DNA of 43,296 nucleotides from Bacillota bacterium. Its GTDB lineage: Bacteria; Bacillota; GCA-003054495; Carboxydocellales; JAJZSN01. Below the pieces are notes generated by a model. It saw only the letters and a program-made list of their open reading frames with translations, was not told where the DNA came from and did not search any database. Below, in pieces: positions 7,901 through 16,124 of this stretch. A program made the translations under genes and the position numbers. Position 1 is the first letter of the stretch; the number at the start of each line of letters is the position of its first letter. The stretch is taken from assembly GCA_021849745.1 (NCBI GenBank), contig JAJZSN010000017.1:1-43296 (forward strand), in the 5' to 3' direction.

Positions 7901-10219
7901 ATGAATTATCAAACTGTGGGCCATGGTCTGGTTAAAATAGATGTTATGGAAAAAGTGACCGGTACTGCCCCTTATGTGGATGACTTGGTTATGCCCGGCA
8001 TGCTTATTGGTAAGGTCTTAAGGAGCCCCTATCCCCATGCCGCTATTAAAAGGATTAAGATAGAAAAAGCCCAAGCTCTAAACGGAGTAAAAGCTGTTAT
8101 CACTAACCAGGATACTCCTAGGGTTAAGTGGAATAGTGCGGGATTTCCACCGTCTCAAGGGGCAATCTTGGTTGAAGATCAGTATATTTTGACCGACCGG
8201 GCCAGATTTGTGGGGGATGGGGTGGCTGCAGTGGCGGCGGTTGATGAAAAGACTGCCCAACTGGCTCTGGATTTAATTGAGATTGAGTATGAAAAGCTTC
8301 CTCATGTCCTTGGGCAGGACAAAGCCATGGAACCGGAAGCCCCAATCATTCACGAAGGTGTGGAAAAGAATATTGTGGGCCACCTGCCTATCGTTATCGG
8401 GGATGTAGAGCAGGGTTTCAAGGAAGCGGATTTTATCTTTATTGATAAATATACCTGCCAAAGGGTAAATCAAGTCAGTATTGAACCTTGTGGCGCAGTG
8501 GTTGCCCTTTATGATGCCAATGGCAGACTGAATCTTTGGACCTCAACCCAAATGCCTCATTTGGTGCGAAGAATTGTGGCCCGGGCAATGGATATGCCCG
8601 TTGGCAAGGTTAGGCTAATTAAACCCCATGTGGGTGGAGGGTTTGGCTCCCGTTTAGGAGCAGTCAATGAGCCTATTGCCGCTATGCTCTCCAAGGCCAC
8701 CGGCAAACCCGTCAAACTAATTTATTCCAGGGAGGAATCTTTTGTTGGTTCCGAATCTCGTCACCCTATTATTATGGAACTCAAAACCGGGGTCAAAAAA
8801 GATGGCACCTTTACGGCACGGCAAATGACGGCCTATATTGATGCGGGAGCCTATGCCACCCATACACCCTCCTTTGCCGGTCCTGTAGGCGGTTGGTTTT
8901 TGGCCATGTACAAGAGTCCGAATGTTAAATATGATGGCTACTCCATTTATACCAATACTCCACCTTGTGGCGCTTTCCGGGGATACGGAAATCCTCAGGT
9001 AGTCTGGGCGGTTGAATCCCAGGTTGACGAAATTGCTGAAAGGCTGGGACTGGATCCCAGAGAAATCCGACTAAGAAACCACCCCTGTAAAGGAGAGGTG
9101 TGGGCCTGGAGCGGTTGGGAAATTGAAAGCTGCGGGTTGGAGGAGGCTATCGAAAGAGGCAGCCAAAGTATTGGTTGGGAAAACCGTATTAGGCAGGGTA
9201 GCAATACCAAAGAAAATTCCAACCAAGGACAAGAAACCGTGCATAAAGTCGGCCCGGAGACCAAGAAAAAGGGCATCGGAATGGCTTATATGATGCATGT
9301 TAGCGGGGCCAGACCCATGCTCCATGAAACTGGGTCAGCCTTTATCAAAATGAATGAAGACGGGTCGGTAAATGTAGTGTACTCCAGCTCAGATTGTGGT
9401 CAAGGCTCTTCAACAGCCTTAAGTCAGATTGCTGCAGAGGAGCTTGGCTTGCCTATTAATATGGTGCATATCACCCAATTTGCGGACACCGACACCGCAC
9501 CCTTTGATATTGGCAGTCATGCCAGTCGGCAAATCTACTCCGGTGGTAATGCCGTCAAGGTGGCTGCCGGTATAGTGAAAAAGCAGGTATTAGAACACGC
9601 AGCCACCATGCTTGAGGTGTCGGCTTCCGACTTAGCCATAGAAAACGGACAGATTATTTGTCTGCAGGATGAGACTAAGACCAAGTCGGTTGCTGAAGTG
9701 GCCTATAATGCCCTCTACGGCACCAACGGCTTCGAAATAAGTGGAGTAGCCAGCTTGGAGCCTCCGGGTAATCCCCCGGTATATGCGGCTCAATTTGTGG
9801 AGGTAGAGGTGGACACCGAGACAGGAATAGTTAAAGTAATCAAGGTGGCAGCAGCTCATGATGTAGGAACGGCCATCAATCCGGTATGTGTAGAAGGTCA
9901 AATTGAGGGTGCAGTACAACAGGGACTTGGTTATGCCTTAACGGAAGAAATGGTTTTTGATGAAATGGGAAGACTGCAAAACCCCAATCTTACTGACTAT
10001 AAAATTCTAACCGTTAAGGATATGCCGGAGATCGATTCAATTGTTGTTCAGGCTGCAAGTCAAACTGGGCCTTTTGGGGCGAAAAGTGTTGGTGAATCGG
10101 GACTTGTTCCAACCGCTGCTGCTGTAGGCAATGCAATTTATGATGCCCTAGGGATAAGAATAAAGGATTTGCCCATTACTCCTGAGAAGGTATTGGGATT
10201 ACTTAAGGCGAAATCCTAG
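7901..10219 (+). CDS. Molybdenum hydroxylase, molybdopterin-binding catalytic subunit (CoxL/XdhA-like)
   Basis: Catalytic subunit (772 residues) of a xanthine oxidase-family enzyme, which hydroxylates an N-heterocycle, aldehyde or similar substrate with oxygen from water. The MGD/MCD-contact motif GGGFGSR (about residues 246-252), the AFRGYG loop and the C-terminal GAKSVGESG with catalytic Glu about residue 732 are present. It lacks the AYRCSFR signature of aerobic CO dehydrogenase, so CO oxidation is unlikely. Nothing in the sequence fixes the substrate; purine, nicotinate-like or aromatic heterocycles are all possible. It is the last gene of the sigma-54-driven operon and the most diagnostic one. 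Confidence 0.93.
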   Translation: MNYQTVGHGLVKIDVMEKVTGTAPYVDDLVMPGMLIGKVLRSPYPHAAIKRIKIEKAQALNGVKAVITNQDTPRVKWNSAGFPPSQGAILVEDQYILTDRARFVGDGVAAVAAVDEKTAQLALDLIEIEYEKLPHVLGQDKAMEPEAPIIHEGVEKNIVGHLPIVIGDVEQGFKEADFIFIDKYTCQRVNQVSIEPCGAVVALYDANGRLNLWTSTQMPHLVRRIVARAMDMPVGKVRLIKPHVGGGFGSRLGAVNEPIAAMLSKATGKPVKLIYSREESFVGSESRHPIIMELKTGVKKDGTFTARQMTAYIDAGAYATHTPSFAGPVGGWFLAMYKSPNVKYDGYSIYTNTPPCGAFRGYGNPQVVWAVESQVDEIAERLGLDPREIRLRNHPCKGEVWAWSGWEIESCGLEEAIERGSQSIGWENRIRQGSNTKENSNQGQETVHKVGPETKKKGIGMAYMMHVSGARPMLHETGSAFIKMNEDGSVNVVYSSSDCGQGSSTALSQIAAEELGLPINMVHITQFADTDTAPFDIGSHASRQIYSGGNAVKVAAGIVKKQVLEHAATMLEVSASDLAIENGQIICLQDETKTKSVAEVAYNALYGTNGFEISGVASLEPPGNPPVYAAQFVEVEVDTETGIVKVIKVAAAHDVGTAINPVCVEGQIEGAVQQGLGYALTEEMVFDEMGRLQNPNLTDYKILTVKDMPEIDSIVVQAASQTGPFGAKSVGESGLVPTAAAVGNAIYDALGIRIKDLPITPEKVLGLLKAKS

Positions 10220-10332
10220 AATAAAGTCATGGGTAACTATCCCTGGCTCTTGGTTGGTGCAGTTTTGCCACGGGTTGCAGAGTTGCACCGGTAGGCCTTT
10301 GTGATTATAGTGTTTGAAGCGGGCTACTCTGA

Positions 10333-10370
10333 GGAAAATGAGTGGTGCAAGATTACACCGCTCATTTTCC
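10333..10370 (+). other. Long imperfect hairpin in the 336-base gap after the Mo hydroxylase operon
   Basis: GGAAAATGAGTGGTG (10333-10347) pairs with CACCGCTCATTTTCC (10356-10370) over 15 bp with one G-T pair and an 8-base loop. There is no T-run after it, so it is not a classical terminator; it may stabilise the 3' end of the operon mRNA. A looser GGTGCA/TGCACC pair lies just upstream (about 10255-10290). Confidence 0.5.
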
Positions 10371-10487
10371 CGTAGTCTATTGTTTAAGGAGGATTTGGGA
10401 TGCTTTTGTAAGTATTTGGGTCAGTTGTCCACTGCTGGAGTAGGGACTTTTCATTATATCAAAAACAGTTTGGCTAAATTCAATTTG

Positions 10488-10504
10488 TTGGCATGTCAAT
10501 TGCA
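10488..10504 (+). promoter_or_regulatory. Sigma-54 (-24/-12) promoter of the ATC-hydrolase/V4R-like gene
   Basis: TTGGCATGTCAATTGCA has GG (10490-10491) and GC (10502-10503) separated by 10 bases, a near-consensus match. The predicted start is near 10515, leaving a leader of about 40 bases before the ATG at 10556. Confidence 0.8.
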
Positions 10505-10555
10505 TTAAAAAATAAACTTAATCAAAAAAGTCTAATAAAAACGGAGGTACTCGGA

Positions 10556-11038
10556 ATGAAGGAAATTTCACCTGAAAAAATGGCTAGAAACTGGAAATCG
10601 ATGATTATGATTTCCCATGACTTTTTTCACCGCTGGAGGCAGGTGGCTGAAGAATCCTTGGGAAAGCAAGAAACCCAGAAAATGATTAATAGTTTTTGGG
10701 AAAAAGTTGGTCGAAGTACTGCTGAGTCCTATTTAGGCAAAAACCGGGATCCGGAAAATGTGGAGGAAGTTGTTCAGGCCTTTGCCCGGGCCAGTGAGGT
10801 AATGGGAGAAAAGGTAAAGGTAGTTCAGGATGACCGGTTTGTGTTGTTAATTCATGATGAGTGTCCCTGGATTGATTCCTTTAAGAATTATGGCGCACCT
10901 GGGGAATGTCAAGAAGGCTGTGATAGTTGGTTTAAAAGTGCCGTTCAAGGCATCTCGCCTAACCTAAAGGTGGAAACCACTTCTTGCCTTGCTTCCGGTG
11001 AATCTACTTGCACCAGGAGATTTTCCAAAGGGAGGTAA
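10556..11038 (+). CDS. Small cysteine-containing protein, ATC-hydrolase / V4R-like
   Basis: A 160-residue soluble protein; the start at 10556 is chosen because CGGAGG precedes it by 8 bases (an in-frame start at 10493 would lie within the promoter). The N-terminal half is helical. The C-terminal half has spaced cysteines: DECPW, ECQEGCDSWF and a last SCLASGESTCTRRF. This C-terminal pattern resembles the L-2-amino-thiazoline-4-carboxylate hydrolase family (PF14196), DUF6125 and V4R domains, which bind small ligands or metals. The exact function is unknown. It has its own sigma-54 promoter between a Mo hydroxylase operon and the sigma-54 activator, so it is probably induced with the pathway, perhaps as a hydrolase or ligand sensor. 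The family call rests on pattern memory only. Confidence 0.7.
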   Translation: MKEISPEKMARNWKSMIMISHDFFHRWRQVAEESLGKQETQKMINSFWEKVGRSTAESYLGKNRDPENVEEVVQAFARASEVMGEKVKVVQDDRFVLLIHDECPWIDSFKNYGAPGECQEGCDSWFKSAVQGISPNLKVETTSCLASGESTCTRRFSKGR

Positions 11039-11117
11039 TGAAGTGAGTCAATCAGCTGCGTGACTTTGCCAAGGCCTTGAAAAATCATATCGAGAACAAC
11101 TAAGTGGTAGAAAAACG

Positions 11118-11174
11118 AAGGGGACAGTTCTTTTCGTTCGCTTAAGCCTAGCGAAGGAAAAGCACTGTCCCCTT
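11118..11174 (+). repeat. 57-bp REP/MITE-like imperfect palindrome
   Basis: The outer arms AAGGGGACAGT and ACTGTCCCCTT are perfectly inverted; inner arms TTTTCGTTCGCT and AGCGAAGGAAAA pair with one mismatch around TAAGCCT. This symmetrical form with GGGGACAG tips is typical of dispersed palindromic elements in Firmicutes. It may also end the transcript of the preceding gene, although only TTT follows. Confidence 0.6.
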
Positions 11175-11237
11175 TGCTCCATTCCACCTCGTCCTGTATC
11201 CATTCCCCTGCTTCTAAAACTGCTTAAGGAAAAAGTA

Positions 11238-11266
11238 TTGTCTTTTGATTGCCGGGCAGGGATAAT
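11238..11266 (+). promoter_or_regulatory. Sigma-A promoter of the sigma-54 activator gene
   Basis: TTGTCT (11238-11243) and GATAAT (11261-11266) are separated by 17 bases, matching the vegetative consensus at 4 of 6 and 5 of 6 positions. Transcription would start near 11273, which argues against translation from the ATG at 11273 and for the start at 11303. Confidence 0.6.
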
Positions 11267-11302
11267 ATTAACATGGCAAAATATGACAGCGGAGGTGGGG
11301 TC

Positions 11303-12811
11303 TTGACTCATTATGCGGACATGGCAAAAGGATGCTGCCCATGTGTTGTCAACCATTGCGGGGATCATGTGGATAGCTGTAAAGAAAAAGACCGGTGCCT
11401 ACAAGGGAAATTACAAAAAGCATATTTCCTGAATAAAGAATTTGAAGCCATTATTGAATCTTCTTTTGATGGAATTGGTATCCTTTCTGCCGACGGAACC
11501 TTATTGAAGGTAAATAGCAGCTACCGGAGGATTACCGGTCTCCTTGCTCAAGATTGTGGTGTGGGCCGAAAGGTAGCTGAGCTTGAGCAGGAAGGTCATG
11601 TGTCCCAAGCGGTTGGGGTGCTTGTGTTGAAATATCGCCAGCCGGTAACTATTAGACAAAAGATAAAAACCGGCAAAGAAGTCTTGATTACAGGTAGTCC
11701 TGTTTTTGATGAAGAAGGTGAGGTTTTTCGGATTGTTTGTAACATTCGTGACCTTTCAGAGTTAAACAATTTACGAGATTTAGTAGAGAAATCAAGAAAT
11801 ATTAATGACCTTTATGCCCGCGAACTGAAAGAGCTACGAGCCCTCCAACTGGCCCATGAGGATATAATTTTTCGTAGTCAAGGGATGAAGCTTGTCTTAG
11901 AAATGGCTAGAAAAGTGGCTAAAGTCCAGTCTAATGTTCTAATTACCGGTGAATCCGGAGTAGGTAAAGAAATCATTGCCAAAATTATTCACAAGTTAAG
12001 CGTAGCTTGTGCCGGTCCCTTCATGCAGATTAATTGTGGAGCAATCCCGGAAAACCTTTTGGAATCGGAGCTTTTTGGCTATGAGGACGGAGCCTTTACT
12101 GGAGCAAGAACGGGAGGGAAGCCGGGTGTTTTCGAATTGTGCAATGGAGGAAGCTTATTGCTGGATGAGATTGGCGAAATGCCTCTGCACTTACAGGTAA
12201 AGCTTCTTAGAGCAATTCAGAATAAAGAAATATTAAGAGTCGGTGGTAGCAAGCCTCATATTGTGGATGTTAGGATTATTGCGGCTACCAATAAGAACCT
12301 GGAACAGATGGTTGAAGAAAAAACCTTCAGGGCAGACCTTTTCTATAGATTAAATGTGGTTCCTATAAAAGTGCCTCCTTTAAGGGATAGGGTGGAGGAT
12401 ATTGTTCCCTTAATCCTTCATTTCCTCGAAAAATTCAACATGCGCTATGGTTCCAATAAGCGTATGGAGCCCGAGGTGTATCAAACATTAGAGCAGTATT
12501 CTTGGTCTGGCAATGTCAGGGAATTAGAAAACTTGGTTGAGAGACTAGTGGTTATCACTGACGAACAGCTGATAAAACACACAGATTTGCCGGCCATTCT
12601 GCACAATCCTAAAGAAAATGACCTTGAAGTTAAGGTCAATAGAATTGTCAATATGCAAACTGCTCAAGAAGAATTAGAAAAGGAACTGATAGCTAAGAGT
12701 TTACGAACCTTTAGCAGCATTCGTCAGGCGGCAAATGCCCTAGGTGTAAGTCATCCTACAATTATCAGGAAAATGCAAAAATACGGCTTGAACGGTCAAA
12801 ACAAAGGGTAA
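11303..12811 (+). CDS. Sigma-54-dependent transcriptional activator with N-terminal Cys cluster and PAS domain
   Basis: Enhancer-binding protein that opens sigma-54 promoters using ATP. The TTG at 11303 is chosen because GGAGG (11291-11295) lies 7 bases before it and the promoter start is near 11273; ATG 11273 is the alternative. The N-terminus carries six cysteines within 22 residues (Cys11, 12, 14, 19, 26, 32), suggesting metal or iron-sulfur binding. A PAS domain spans about residues 42-150. The AAA+ domain has Walker A GESGVGKE (216-223), the sigma-54 contact loop GAFTGA (263-268) and Walker B LLLDEIGE. A Fis-type helix-turn-helix closes the protein (ANALGVSHPTIIRKM, about 472-490). There is no response-regulator receiver domain, so it probably senses a ligand or redox state directly. 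Three sigma-54 promoters within 7 kb are its likely targets. Confidence 0.92.
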   Translation: MTHYADMAKGCCPCVVNHCGDHVDSCKEKDRCLQGKLQKAYFLNKEFEAIIESSFDGIGILSADGTLLKVNSSYRRITGLLAQDCGVGRKVAELEQEGHVSQAVGVLVLKYRQPVTIRQKIKTGKEVLITGSPVFDEEGEVFRIVCNIRDLSELNNLRDLVEKSRNINDLYARELKELRALQLAHEDIIFRSQGMKLVLEMARKVAKVQSNVLITGESGVGKEIIAKIIHKLSVACAGPFMQINCGAIPENLLESELFGYEDGAFTGARTGGKPGVFELCNGGSLLLDEIGEMPLHLQVKLLRAIQNKEILRVGGSKPHIVDVRIIAATNKNLEQMVEEKTFRADLFYRLNVVPIKVPPLRDRVEDIVPLILHFLEKFNMRYGSNKRMEPEVYQTLEQYSWSGNVRELENLVERLVVITDEQLIKHTDLPAILHNPKENDLEVKVNRIVNMQTAQEELEKELIAKSLRTFSSIRQAANALGVSHPTIIRKMQKYGLNGQNKG

Positions 12812-12834
12812 GTGAGTAGTTTTCCAGGTCAAGC

Positions 12835-12870
12835 AAACCAGCCCTAAACATTGGCTGGTTTATTTATTTT
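12835..12870 (+). terminator. Rho-independent terminator after the activator gene
   Basis: AAACCAGCC (12835-12843) pairs perfectly with GGCTGGTTT (12853-12861), followed by ATTTATTTT, 24 bases after the stop codon. Confidence 0.8.
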
Positions 12871-12990
12871 CATCTTTCAGGCTCTAATCGTTATGGTTCA
12901 GTGGTTGACCATCAACATGAAAACCTTAAACCCATTCCAAACCTAGAATGCCTTGATATAACAAGGTTTTTGCGGAACAGGGCCATTCCC

Positions 12991-13010
12991 ATGGTACAAG
13001 AATGTACCAT
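12991..13010 (+). promoter_or_regulatory. Palindrome upstream of the third sigma-54 promoter
   Basis: ATGGTACA-AGAA-TGTACCAT is a perfect 8-bp inverted repeat about 158 bp before the -12 element at 13159. ATGGTACA followed by four bases and a partial second arm also occurs at 6310-6329 before the first sigma-54 promoter. It may be a regulator site. The rest of the 427-base gap (12812-13238) holds no gene. Confidence 0.35.
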
Positions 13011-13145
13011 TCCGAGGCCTGGTCAAAACCAAACAAGGTTCCTAGCTAGGATGAAAGATTAAGTTCCAGCAGTTCAAGGCTGTTTATTACCAGACAACCA
13101 CCATAATATACATTACAAAAACAATTCTCTATACATTTTCAAAAG

Positions 13146-13161
13146 AGGCATTAATTTTGCA
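13146..13161 (+). promoter_or_regulatory. Sigma-54 (-24/-12) promoter of the ten-gene catabolic operon
   Basis: AGGCATTAATTTTGCA has GG (13147-13148) and GC (13159-13160) with 10 bases between, closely matching the two other sigma-54 promoters in the window (all share GGCAT and TTGC). The expected start is near 13172. A short TCTCGG-TTTT-CCGAGA hairpin (13194-13209) lies in the leader. Confidence 0.8.
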
Positions 13162-13238
13162 TTATAAATATAGCTAGCTTGAACATAAACTTTTCTCGGT
13201 TTTCCGAGAGACTACTAGACGAAAAGGAGGTCAGAGTA

Positions 13239-15764
13239 ATGAGTGTGGCAAAAGCTCCAAGTAAAGCCGGTAGTAGTAAAGATACCCAGTGGACCCAAAG
13301 CGTCTGCAAAATGTGTCTTGCCGGCTGTGGTATCAAGGTCAAGACGGAAGAAGGAGTGGTAACCAAGATCGAGGGGGATCCGTCCAACCCGGACAATTAC
13401 GAAAAGCTCTGTGGCAAAGGAAATGCGGGACTGATGCGCCTATATGACCCCCACCGGGTGAAAGCTCCTATGATTAGAACTAACCCTGACAAGGGACCAG
13501 GGGTGGACCCGAAATGGAAGGAAATTTCTTGGGACGAAGCCATGGACATTGTGGGCAAAAAGCTAAAGGCCATAAGAGAGGATGACCCCAGGAAACTGGT
13601 TTGTGCGGTCAGTGATTTCCAAAGAATTCATCTGTGGGCTTGGCCGGCAGCCTTTGGCTCTCCCCATTACTTCACCACAGTAGGTCAGTATTGTGGAGCG
13701 GCCTATCATCCCATTAACGGTATTTTAGACGGTTCCTTTGCTTGTATCAATGATTATGATTATTGTGATTATTGGATTCAGATAGGCTGTGGAGACGGGT
13801 TTTCATCTCACCTTCATCTTTCGGGTTCGGCTACGAGAATGGCTGATGCCAGGGTAAAGAGGGGGATGAAGGTGGTTTATGTAGAGCCTAGGATGTCGGC
13901 AGGAGCCGCTAAAGCCGATGAGTGGATTCCTATTCTACCGGGAACCGACCGAGCCTTCGTTATGGGAATGATATATGTGATGGTCTACGAGCTTAAAAAA
14001 TATGACGCTGAATTTTTAAAAACCAAAACCAATGCTCCCTATTTAATCGGACCTGATGGGCATTATGTCAGGGATAAAAACACAGGCAAGCCCTTAGTCT
14101 GGGATGAAGGTGCCAATAAGGCCAGAACCTTTGACGATATGTATGGGGATTCCAAGCAATTTGCTTTGGAAGGAAAATACAAAGTTGAGGGTGTTGAATG
14201 CAGACCTGGTTTTGAAATTTTTAAAGAAATTTTAAAAGATAATACCCCTGACAAGATGTCCAAGGTTTGTACTGTACCGAGTGACACTATCAGGAGAATT
14301 GCCAAGGAATACGTAGAAGCGGCGAAAATCGGCAGTACCATCATGCTTGATGGTAAGGAATATCCTTATCGACCGGCAGCAGTGAACTACTATCGAGGCG
14401 CTTTGGCTCACATTGATGGTGCCATTGATAATATCGCTTACAAAATGTTAAACATTCTTATTGGCAATATTGATGTTCCGGGAGGACACTTAGGGGTGCC
14501 AATGGATCATCGCGGCTTATGGGTTGAACCCGGCCCTGATGGAATGATTAAACCCCAGCCTCATATGCTGCATCCTCCGTATCCCTTAAAAAATCCTCCT
14601 GACAGCTATCAATTAATGGAGTGGTTTCCTCTTGGAGTGGATGCAGGTCATATGAGTTTAGAATCCATTCTGGAGCCGGCCAAGTTTGGCCATAGCTATG
14701 AGCCTGAAGCCATGCTCATCTATCATTCTAATCCTATGTGGAATATGCCGGCTACTTCTCTGGTGCAAGAAGTTTTCAAGAAAATGAAATTTATTATAGC
14801 TATTGATGTTATTGTTAATGAATCCACCGAATGGGCCGATATAATTCTGCCTGATCACTCCTACCTTGAATCCACTCTAATGGTTTGTCTGGAACCACCG
14901 GTCGTTACAGGCCACGCCTTAAGACAGCCTGCTGTCAATCCTTTATATAACTCCAGGGATGCCGGGGACATTTTAACAGATATTGCTGAACGGGTAGGTT
15001 GTCTAGGGAATTGGAATGATATCCTTAATTTTGTCTTGGGTCTAATTAACAGGCCGGAGCTAATGCTGGAGCCGGATAAAAAGTATAATCATTTAGAGAT
15101 TATGGACAGAGTGGCTAAATGCGTTTATGGAGACGATAAGGGCCTCGATTGGTTTAGAAAACATGGACACGCGGTGCGGATAAGGACTCCTGAGGAGGTC
15201 TATCTGCCCTATGGAGAAAACCGGATTCCCTTTTACTTTGGGATTATGCTTGAGGAAGCCGAAAAGGTCAAGAAGCTAATGGCTGAGACCAAGATTGAAT
15301 GGGATGTTTCCGCCTACCAGCCTTTACCCATTTGGCGGGAAACTGCCTTGTTTACCGATAACCTGGATTACGACCTGTTTGCCATTTGCTTTAAGTCTGC
15401 TATTGTTAATTTTTCCGAAAGTACTTCTATACCTTGGATTGGGGAAATTGTTGATAAGACTCCGGATAACTCAGGAGTTTGGATTAACCCGGTAACTGCT
15501 CAGGCTAAGGGTATCAAGGACGGAGATGAAATCATTATTGAATCAGCTGCAGACAAAATCCTTGGCATAGCAAGGCTAACCCATGAGGTTCACCCTGACG
15601 TACTGGCCATCTCCAATGCCATCAGTAGATTCGCTGAGCATTCGGGAGTACAAAGAAGAATGGGAACCCACTTCAATAAGCTTTTGCCTACCGGTCTAAA
15701 ATGGACAGACATGTGTACGGGCGCTTTGGAGACCACAGTTAGGGTTAAGGTTCGCAAAGCCTGA
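13239..15764 (+). CDS. Molybdopterin oxidoreductase, DMSO-reductase family catalytic subunit (PadB-like)
   Basis: Large catalytic subunit binding bis-MGD and one [4Fe-4S] cluster. ATG 13239 follows AAGGAGG by 8 bases. The N-terminal cluster motif is Cys23-x2-Cys26-x3-Cys30-x27-Cys58, followed by Gly-Lys. Cys152 (VGQYCGAAYHP) is the best candidate Mo ligand. The C-terminal molydop-binding domain contains NPVTAQAKGIKDGDEI. There is no Tat signal (no twin Arg), so it should face the cytoplasm, unlike most respiratory family members. With 841 residues and ferredoxin-like and NrfD-like partners, it matches PadB of phenylacetyl-CoA:acceptor oxidoreductase in size and gene order. Other possible reactions include a hydratase or hydroxylase on another aryl or heterocyclic compound. 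Family certain, substrate not. Confidence 0.92.
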   Translation: MSVAKAPSKAGSSKDTQWTQSVCKMCLAGCGIKVKTEEGVVTKIEGDPSNPDNYEKLCGKGNAGLMRLYDPHRVKAPMIRTNPDKGPGVDPKWKEISWDEAMDIVGKKLKAIREDDPRKLVCAVSDFQRIHLWAWPAAFGSPHYFTTVGQYCGAAYHPINGILDGSFACINDYDYCDYWIQIGCGDGFSSHLHLSGSATRMADARVKRGMKVVYVEPRMSAGAAKADEWIPILPGTDRAFVMGMIYVMVYELKKYDAEFLKTKTNAPYLIGPDGHYVRDKNTGKPLVWDEGANKARTFDDMYGDSKQFALEGKYKVEGVECRPGFEIFKEILKDNTPDKMSKVCTVPSDTIRRIAKEYVEAAKIGSTIMLDGKEYPYRPAAVNYYRGALAHIDGAIDNIAYKMLNILIGNIDVPGGHLGVPMDHRGLWVEPGPDGMIKPQPHMLHPPYPLKNPPDSYQLMEWFPLGVDAGHMSLESILEPAKFGHSYEPEAMLIYHSNPMWNMPATSLVQEVFKKMKFIIAIDVIVNESTEWADIILPDHSYLESTLMVCLEPPVVTGHALRQPAVNPLYNSRDAGDILTDIAERVGCLGNWNDILNFVLGLINRPELMLEPDKKYNHLEIMDRVAKCVYGDDKGLDWFRKHGHAVRIRTPEEVYLPYGENRIPFYFGIMLEEAEKVKKLMAETKIEWDVSAYQPLPIWRETALFTDNLDYDLFAICFKSAIVNFSESTSIPWIGEIVDKTPDNSGVWINPVTAQAKGIKDGDEIIIESAADKILGIARLTHEVHPDVLAISNAISRFAEHSGVQRRMGTHFNKLLPTGLKWTDMCTGALETTVRVKVRKA

Positions 15765-15798
15765 GGGTTGGCCTAGGGGTGAAGGAGGAACTTAAAGC

Positions 15799-16089
15799 AT
15801 GGTTAAGGTGAGGATTACGGCTCTTAGTGAGGTCAGGGAACTGGTGGGCTGGAGCACTAAGGAAGTTGACTTTAACGGAGAAACCGTCAAGGATCTTTTT
15901 GCCAGTGTTTATACATCTAAGGGAGTTTGCTTAAATGAGGTCTTAACCGAAGGAGAGTCTCTTAAACCCGGGTATTTTCTAATCTTAAATGGACGTCGTC
16001 TGGATTACCATGCTCTTTTACAAAAGGAACTAAAAGATGGTGACCATTTGGCTGCAATGGAGCTGTTAAGGATAGTTGGCGGTGGCTAA
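15799..16089 (+). CDS. MoaD/ThiS-like ubiquitin-fold sulfur carrier
   Basis: A 96-residue beta-grasp protein ending in Gly-Gly-Gly (LLRIVGGG), the C-terminal tail that is adenylated and thiocarboxylated in MoaD and ThiS. The Gly-Gly end is preceded by the usual LKDGDHLAAMELL segment. It lies 34 bases after the Mo enzyme gene with AAGGAGG upstream. Its place between Mo enzyme subunits suggests a dedicated sulfur donor for molybdopterin synthesis rather than thiamine synthesis. No matching MoaE or activating enzyme is in the window, so it must use partners from elsewhere. Confidence 0.85.
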   Translation: MVKVRITALSEVRELVGWSTKEVDFNGETVKDLFASVYTSKGVCLNEVLTEGESLKPGYFLILNGRRLDYHALLQKELKDGDHLAAMELLRIVGGG

Positions 16090-16124
16090 GGAATGTATCG
16101 CAGGATAAAGGAAGGGGGATGAAA

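Noticed and set aside
7901..10219. Aerobic CO dehydrogenase large subunit.
   Set aside because: The CO dehydrogenase-specific AYRCSFR loop is absent; AFRGYG fits other hydroxylases.
6513..10219. 4-hydroxybenzoyl-CoA reductase.
   Set aside because: The FAD subunit lacks the Cys-rich 4Fe-4S insertion of that enzyme.
10314..10508. 64-codon open frame in the gap after the Mo hydroxylase operon.
   Set aside because: It runs through the long hairpin and the sigma-54 promoter, has no ribosome binding site and shows no protein-like pattern.
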